DNA of 64,000 nt. Origin: Ottowia testudinis (GTDB lineage: Bacteria > Pseudomonadota > Gammaproteobacteria > Burkholderiales > Burkholderiaceae_C). The stretch lies in NCBI RefSeq assembly GCF_017498525.1, contig NZ_CP071796.1, forward strand, positions 2,728,001 to 2,792,000. The letters are read 5' to 3'. Positions 60,205 through 64,000 of this stretch are shown here, piece after piece. The position numbers and the translations under genes were made by a program. Positions within the stretch are counted from its first letter, which is position 1. Each line of letters begins with the position of its first letter. The notes under the pieces are model-generated. The model had not been told where the DNA came from. It saw nothing but the letters and a program-made list of their open reading frames with translations, and did no database searches.

Positions 60205-60950
60205 CGCACCTCAAGGACCTTCCGCTCCAGGCCCTGCAGTTCTACGCCACGGCCCCCTACCCTTGCAGCTACCTGCCAGGCCGGCAGGCACGCTCCCAGG
60301 TCGCCACACCCAGCCACCTGATCAACAACGACGCTTATTCCGAACTGGTGCAAGGGGGCTTCCGGCGCAGTGGCATGTTCACCTACCGGCCCTATTGCGA
60401 CGGCTGCGCGGCTTGCGTGCCGGTGCGCGTGCTGGCGCAACACTTCCAGCCGGACCGCAGCCAGCGCCGCGCCCGCGCGCACCACGGCGCGTTGCAGGTG
60501 CGCGTGCTCAAGCTGGGCTATGTGCCCGAGCATTACCAGCTCTATCTGCGTTACCAGGCCGGCCGCCACACGGGCGGCGGCATGGACCACGACAGCGTCG
60601 ACCAATACACCCAGTTCCTGCTGCAAAGCCACGTCAACTCGCGCTTGGTGGAGTTCCGAGAGCCCGGCTCCGGCGGCGCCCTGGGCGTGCTGCGCATGGT
60701 GTCGATCGTCGACGTGCTGGGCGACGGCCTGTCGGCGGTTTACACCTTTTATGACACCGAGCCGCGCGCCAGCTACGGCACCTACAGCATCCTGTGGCAG
60801 ATCGAGCAGGCGGCCGCGCTCGGCCTGCCCTACGTCTATCTCGGCTACTGGATCGAGGGCAGCGGCAAGATGACGTACAAGGCACGCTTTCGCCCGCTGG
60901 AGCGCCTGGTGCATGGCCACTGGCAAGCGGCGAGCCAGGCCACGGGGTAA
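60201..60950 (+). CDS. bpt: aspartate/glutamate leucyltransferase
   Basis: 249 aa, ATE-like Bpt that adds Leu to N-terminal Asp/Glu. Start GTG at 60201. Motifs are [40 protein letters not shown] with CVPVRV (Cys-rich site), [36 protein letters not shown] and [20 protein letters not shown]. It is translationally coupled to aat. The IclR gene follows in five bases. Confidence 0.95.
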   Translation: MTHLKDLPLQALQFYATAPYPCSYLPGRQARSQVATPSHLINNDAYSELVQGGFRRSGMFTYRPYCDGCAACVPVRVLAQHFQPDRSQRRARAHHGALQVRVLKLGYVPEHYQLYLRYQAGRHTGGGMDHDSVDQYTQFLLQSHVNSRLVEFREPGSGGALGVLRMVSIVDVLGDGLSAVYTFYDTEPRASYGTYSILWQIEQAAALGLPYVYLGYWIEGSGKMTYKARFRPLERLVHGHWQAASQATG

Positions 60951-60955
60951 ACCAC

Positions 60956-61738
60956 ATGCGCAAAAGCCGTCCCGACGCCCACCAGACGCCGACCATCCAG
61001 GTCATCGAGCGCATGTTCTCGCTCATCGACGTGCTGGCTTCACGTTCGGATTCAACGTCGCTCAAGGACATCAGCGAGCAAACCGGGCTGCATCCGTCCA
61101 CCACCCACCGCATCCTGAACGACCTGACCATCGGCCGCTTTGTCGACCGTCCCGAGCCTGGCAGCTACCGTCTGGGCATGCGTCTGCTGGAATTGGGCAA
61201 CCTGGTCAAGGCGCGCCTGTCCGTGCGCGACGCCGCCCTGACGCCGATGCGCGAGCTGCACCGCCTGATCCAGCAGCCGGTCAACCTGAGCGTGCGCCAG
61301 GGTGACGAAATCGTCTATATCGAGCGCGCCTACAGCGAACGGTCCGGCATGCAGGTGGTGCGCGCCATCGGCGGCCGCGCGCCGCTGCACCTGACCTCGA
61401 CCGGCAAACTGTTTCTGGCCGCCGACGAGGCGCCGCGCGTGCGCGCCTACGCCACCCGCACCGGCTTGGCCGGCCACACGCGCAACAGCATCACGCAACT
61501 GCCGCAGCTGGAGCGCGAACTGCTCAGCGCGCGCCAGTCTGGCGTGGCGCGCGACAACGAGGAGCTGGAACTCGGCGTGCGCTGCATGGCCGCCGGCATC
61601 TACGACGATCAGGGCAAGCTGGTGGCGGGCCTGTCGATCTCAGCCCCCGCCGACCGGCTGGACGACAGCTGGCTGCCCAAGCTCAAGCAGACGGCGCACC
61701 AGATATCAATCGCGCTCGGCCACGAAGACCACGTTTGA
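60956..61738 (+). CDS. IclR-family transcriptional regulator
   Basis: 260 aa. N-terminal winged helix (TIQVIERMFSLIDVLASRSD, LKDISEQTGLHPSTTHRILN, LTIGRFVDRPEPGSYRLGMR) and C-terminal effector domain (LSVRQGDEIVYIERAYSERS, GGRAPLHLTSTGKLFLAADE, ELGVRCMAAGIYDDQGKLVA). Ligand and targets are unknown. It starts five bases after bpt, so is likely co-transcribed with the N-end-rule genes. ATG at 60956. Confidence 0.9.
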   Translation: MRKSRPDAHQTPTIQVIERMFSLIDVLASRSDSTSLKDISEQTGLHPSTTHRILNDLTIGRFVDRPEPGSYRLGMRLLELGNLVKARLSVRDAALTPMRELHRLIQQPVNLSVRQGDEIVYIERAYSERSGMQVVRAIGGRAPLHLTSTGKLFLAADEAPRVRAYATRTGLAGHTRNSITQLPQLERELLSARQSGVARDNEELELGVRCMAAGIYDDQGKLVAGLSISAPADRLDDSWLPKLKQTAHQISIALGHEDHV

Positions 61739-61781
61739 CGCATCCGGCGCAGCGCCGTTCCCTGCCAATCTTCCCAGATGA

Positions 61782-61832
61782 TTTCGGCTGCTAGCGCCCG
61801 TCCATAAAGCGCGAAAAGCTATTATATTAGTA
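61782..61832. repeat. Comamonadaceae-type palindromic repeat, copy 20
   Basis: TTTCGGCTGCTAGCGCCCGT, CCATAAAGCGCGAAAAGCTA, TTATATTAG. It lies between the convergent IclR gene and the D,D-peptidase gene. Confidence 0.7.
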
Positions 61833-61864
61833 GCAAACCCAACCTGCAAGATGCGCTGACCGGC

Positions 61865-63220
61865 TCAACCCGAGTACGGGCTGCTGGCTGCCGTGTTGGT
61901 TGGTGCGCGCTCCAGCTCGACCCAGCGGCGCACTCGCTCGGCGTCGGCCAGGCGGCTGTATTTACCGGTCGAATCGAGAAACACCATGATCAGCTTGCGC
62001 CCCGCGACACGCGCCTGCATCACCAGGCATTGACCGGCCTCGGAGATGTAGCCGGTCTTCTGCAGGCCGATCTGCCATTCGGGGTTGTGCACCAGGCGGT
62101 TGGTATTGTTGTACTGCACAACGCGATTGCCGACCGCCACCTCGTAGCCCTGCGAGGTGGACAGCTGGCGCAGCAGCGGATCCTGCGATGCCGTGCCCAC
62201 CAACGTGGCCAGGTCGTAGGCGCTGGAGCGGTTGCCGCTCGACAGGCCCGTCGGCTCGACGTAGCGCGTGTCCTTCATGCCCAGCATCGTGGCACGGGCG
62301 TTCATCAGGCCGACGAAACGCTGCAACCCGCCCGGAAACGTACGGCCCAGCGCGTGCGCGGCGCGGTTCTCGCTCGACATCAGCGCCAAGTGCATCAATT
62401 CGCCGCGCGTCAGCGTGGTGCCGACGGCCAGGCGCGAGCGGCTGCCTTTTTCGTAATCGATGTCTTCTTCCGTGATGGTGATCAATTCGTCCAGCGGCAG
62501 GCGTGCGTCTGACACGATCAAGCCAGTCATCAGCTTGGTGAGCGAGGCGATGGGCAGCACCGCATGGTCGTTCTTGCTGAGCAGCACCTCGTGCGTGTCT
62601 TGGTCCAGCACCAGCGCCACACTGGATTTGAGGTCCAGCGGATCGTCCGCCGCGCGCAGGCCCGCCATCTGGCCAAACGACAGGCGCGCTGGCCGCGCCG
62701 CCTCTGACGCCACGTGCGCGACCGGCCGAATCGCCAGCCGCGTTTCGTGCGCCGCCAGCCGCTCGGCACGCTCATGCGCCTTGCCTTGACGCGCCGACAG
62801 CGTGTGCTGCACACGGTTCTTACCGCGCGCGACCTGTGTCTTGCCGCCGCGCCGCTCTTCAGCAAAAGCGCGCTTGGCCGATTTGCCGCCGCGATCACGC
62901 TTGCCGGCCTTGGCCTCGATCACCTCGCCCTTGGGCGGCTTGCCTTTGGCCTTGTCCCTGGCGGCCACCTTCGACTCGTGCCTGGCGCCCTTGCGCGCCT
63001 CGGACTTGGCGGTGTTCTGCTTGGCGGTGGGCTTGACCACGGCCTTGCCGGACGCGCCCGCCTTCGACGTGACGGCGAGGCGAGCGCCGGCCGTCTGTCC
63101 CTTCTTGGCGGCCGCAGCGATCGCCGGCGTCAGCGTGGACAGACTCAATGCCAAAGTGGCCGCCAACAGCCCCAAGCCGCGCCACCAAGGCGCCAAACGC
63201 CGATTGAATACACCACGCAT
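61865..63220 (-). CDS. pbpG: D-alanyl-D-alanine carboxypeptidase/endopeptidase (PBP7-type, S11)
   Basis: 451 aa. A signal sequence (LGLLAATLALSLSTLTPAIA) is followed by an unusually long Lys/Ala/Arg-rich linker (about residues 40-170) and the S11 serine peptidase domain with SxxK (LPIASLTKLMTGLI), SxN (LALMSSENRAAHAL) and KTG (GLQKTGYISEAG). It would trim or cleave peptidoglycan crosslinks in the periplasm. The basic linker is longer than in E. coli PBP7 and could bind anionic wall polymers. The ATG at 63220 is chosen because it opens the signal peptide; the RBS is weak. Confidence 0.88.
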   Translation of the reverse strand: MRGVFNRRLAPWWRGLGLLAATLALSLSTLTPAIAAAAKKGQTAGARLAVTSKAGASGKAVVKPTAKQNTAKSEARKGARHESKVAARDKAKGKPPKGEVIEAKAGKRDRGGKSAKRAFAEERRGGKTQVARGKNRVQHTLSARQGKAHERAERLAAHETRLAIRPVAHVASEAARPARLSFGQMAGLRAADDPLDLKSSVALVLDQDTHEVLLSKNDHAVLPIASLTKLMTGLIVSDARLPLDELITITEEDIDYEKGSRSRLAVGTTLTRGELMHLALMSSENRAAHALGRTFPGGLQRFVGLMNARATMLGMKDTRYVEPTGLSSGNRSSAYDLATLVGTASQDPLLRQLSTSQGYEVAVGNRVVQYNNTNRLVHNPEWQIGLQKTGYISEAGQCLVMQARVAGRKLIMVFLDSTGKYSRLADAERVRRWVELERAPTNTAASSPYSG

Positions 63221-63274
63221 CACCACCCCCAATGAGCCGAGCCGCCAACGATGCGAAAGTGTACTCAAACAAAA

Positions 63275-63308
63275 AAAGAGACGCAATATCATTGACTTGC
63301 GTCTCTTT
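63275..63308 (-). terminator. Rho-independent terminator of leuA
   Basis: A 12-bp stem AAAGAGACGCAA / TTGCGTCTCTTT with a ten-base loop; on the minus strand it ends in TTTTTTT. 34 bases downstream of the leuA stop. Confidence 0.88.
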
Positions 63309-63341
63309 CCTAACCCGCTGTATTAAATAACAGGGGTAAAG

Positions 63342-64000
63342 TCAGCCTTGAGCGGCCACTCGATCAGATTTGTCGTGTAACTTATTGAGAGCACTCAGAT
63401 AAGCCTTGGCCGAGGCGACCACAATGTCGGGATCGGCGCCGACGCCGTTGACCACCCGGCCCGAGTTCTGCAGCCGCACCGTGACTTCACCTTGGCTCTC
63501 GGTCGAGCCGCTGATGGCGTTGACCGAATAAAGAATCATCTCGGCGCCGCTCTTGACATGCGACTCGATGGCCTTCAGCGAGGCATCGACCGGGCCGTTG
63601 CCATCCGATTGGCCCTGCACTTCCTTGCCGGCGACGGTGAACACGATCTGGGCGTGCGGCATTTCGCCGGTCTCGCTGCGCTGCGCCAGCGAAATAAACC
63701 CGAAATGCTCCTTCTCGGGCGTCACGCTTTCATCGCCCACCAGGGCCAGGATGTCCTCGTCGAAAATCTCGCTCTTGCGGTCGGCCAGGTCCTTGAACTT
63801 GGCGAACGCGGCCATGACTTCGCCCTCGGATTCGAGCACCACGCCCAGCTCTTGCAGGCGCTGCTTGAAGGCGTTGCGGCCGCTCAGCTTGCCCAGCACG
63901 ATCTTGTTAGCGCTCCAGCCCACGTCCTCGGCGCGCATGATTTCATATGTGTCGCGCGCTTTCAGCACGCCGTCCTGATGGATGCCGCTGGCGTGCGCGA
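63342..64000 (-). CDS. leuA: 2-isopropylmalate synthase, C-terminal part (cut by window edge)
   Basis: 219 codons of the 3' part; the 5' part lies beyond the right edge. Catalyses the first committed step of leucine synthesis. Visible are the end of the catalytic region ([39 protein letters not shown]) and the LeuA dimerisation/leucine-feedback domain ([55 protein letters not shown]). leuC, leuD and leuB are about 40 kb away in this window. Confidence 0.95.
   Translation of the reverse strand, partial: AHASGIHQDGVLKARDTYEIMRAEDVGWSANKIVLGKLSGRNAFKQRLQELGVVLESEGEVMAAFAKFKDLADRKSEIFDEDILALVGDESVTPEKEHFGFISLAQRSETGEMPHAQIVFTVAGKEVQGQSDGNGPVDASLKAIESHVKSGAEMILYSVNAISGSTESQGEVTVRLQNSGRVVNGVGADPDIVVASAKAYLSALNKLHDKSDRVAAQG

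Overview
The window reads as a high-GC chromosomal segment from a betaproteobacterium of the order Burkholderiales, most likely family Comamonadaceae (Acidovorax/Ottowia/Rhodoferax-like). The evidence is gene order (sdhCDAB-sdhE-gltA with mdh and a GntR regulator alongside; leuC-entericidin-leuD-leuB; phaC-phaA-phaB; aat-bpt), the protein families, and about twenty copies of a short palindromic intergenic repeat (core ATAGCTGCTCGCGCTTG, short spacer, CAAGCGC, A/T-rich outer arms) that I associate with this family. Both ends of the window cut genes: hom on the left, leuA on the right. No rRNA, tRNA or CRISPR array was seen.

1-17 kb is core metabolism. It holds hom (partial), alaA, an Mth938-like protein, a Bcp-type peroxiredoxin, a PIN-PhoH ATPase, acnB, a small secreted protein, a CitE-like lyase, mdh, a divergent GntR regulator, then sdhC-sdhD-sdhA-sdhB-sdhE-gltA closed by a strong terminator. 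AcnB, Mdh, Sdh and GltA supply four TCA-cycle steps in one block, with a 12-bp palindrome in the mdh/gntR divergent promoter.

17-33 kb mixes core and accessory genes: a methyltransferase, a LysR regulator next to leuC, an entericidin-like lipoprotein, leuD and leuB, a Bug-type solute receptor, and a ku-ligD NHEJ locus collapsed by deletion. An envelope operon follows, reading leftward (periplasmic protein, ABC ATPase, FtsX-like permease, LolA-like protein, beta-barrel-like protein), then a retropepsin-like protein and a complete IS1595-family element with 8-bp target duplications.

33-43 kb is the most interesting part. glnS is followed by a zeta-toxin-like kinase and a small overlapping gene. 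About 1 kb downstream lies a diverged duplicate of the glnS 3' end (53 codons). Next come a visibly A/T-rich gene for a SIR2-domain protein with a helical-repeat C-terminus, a membrane-anchored Mrr-like nuclease with a zinc finger, an HTH-nucleotidyltransferase/HEPN-like pair with tandem operators, a Fic protein behind an array of inverted repeats, and the 3' remnant of a second Fic gene. A CCCCAATTT motif recurs at the module borders. I read this as a defence/toxin-antitoxin hotspot anchored at the glnS 3' end.

43-64 kb returns to host genes. These are a VIT-VWA-OmpA surface protein, several small or uncharacterised proteins separated by palindromic repeats, a membrane protein with a degenerate GGDEF domain, dusA, the PHA genes phaB-phaA-phaC, pgeF and maiA, an OmpA-family lipoprotein, a Nudix hydrolase, the N-end-rule transferases aat and bpt, an IclR regulator, a PBP7-type D,D-peptidase, and the 3' part of leuA.
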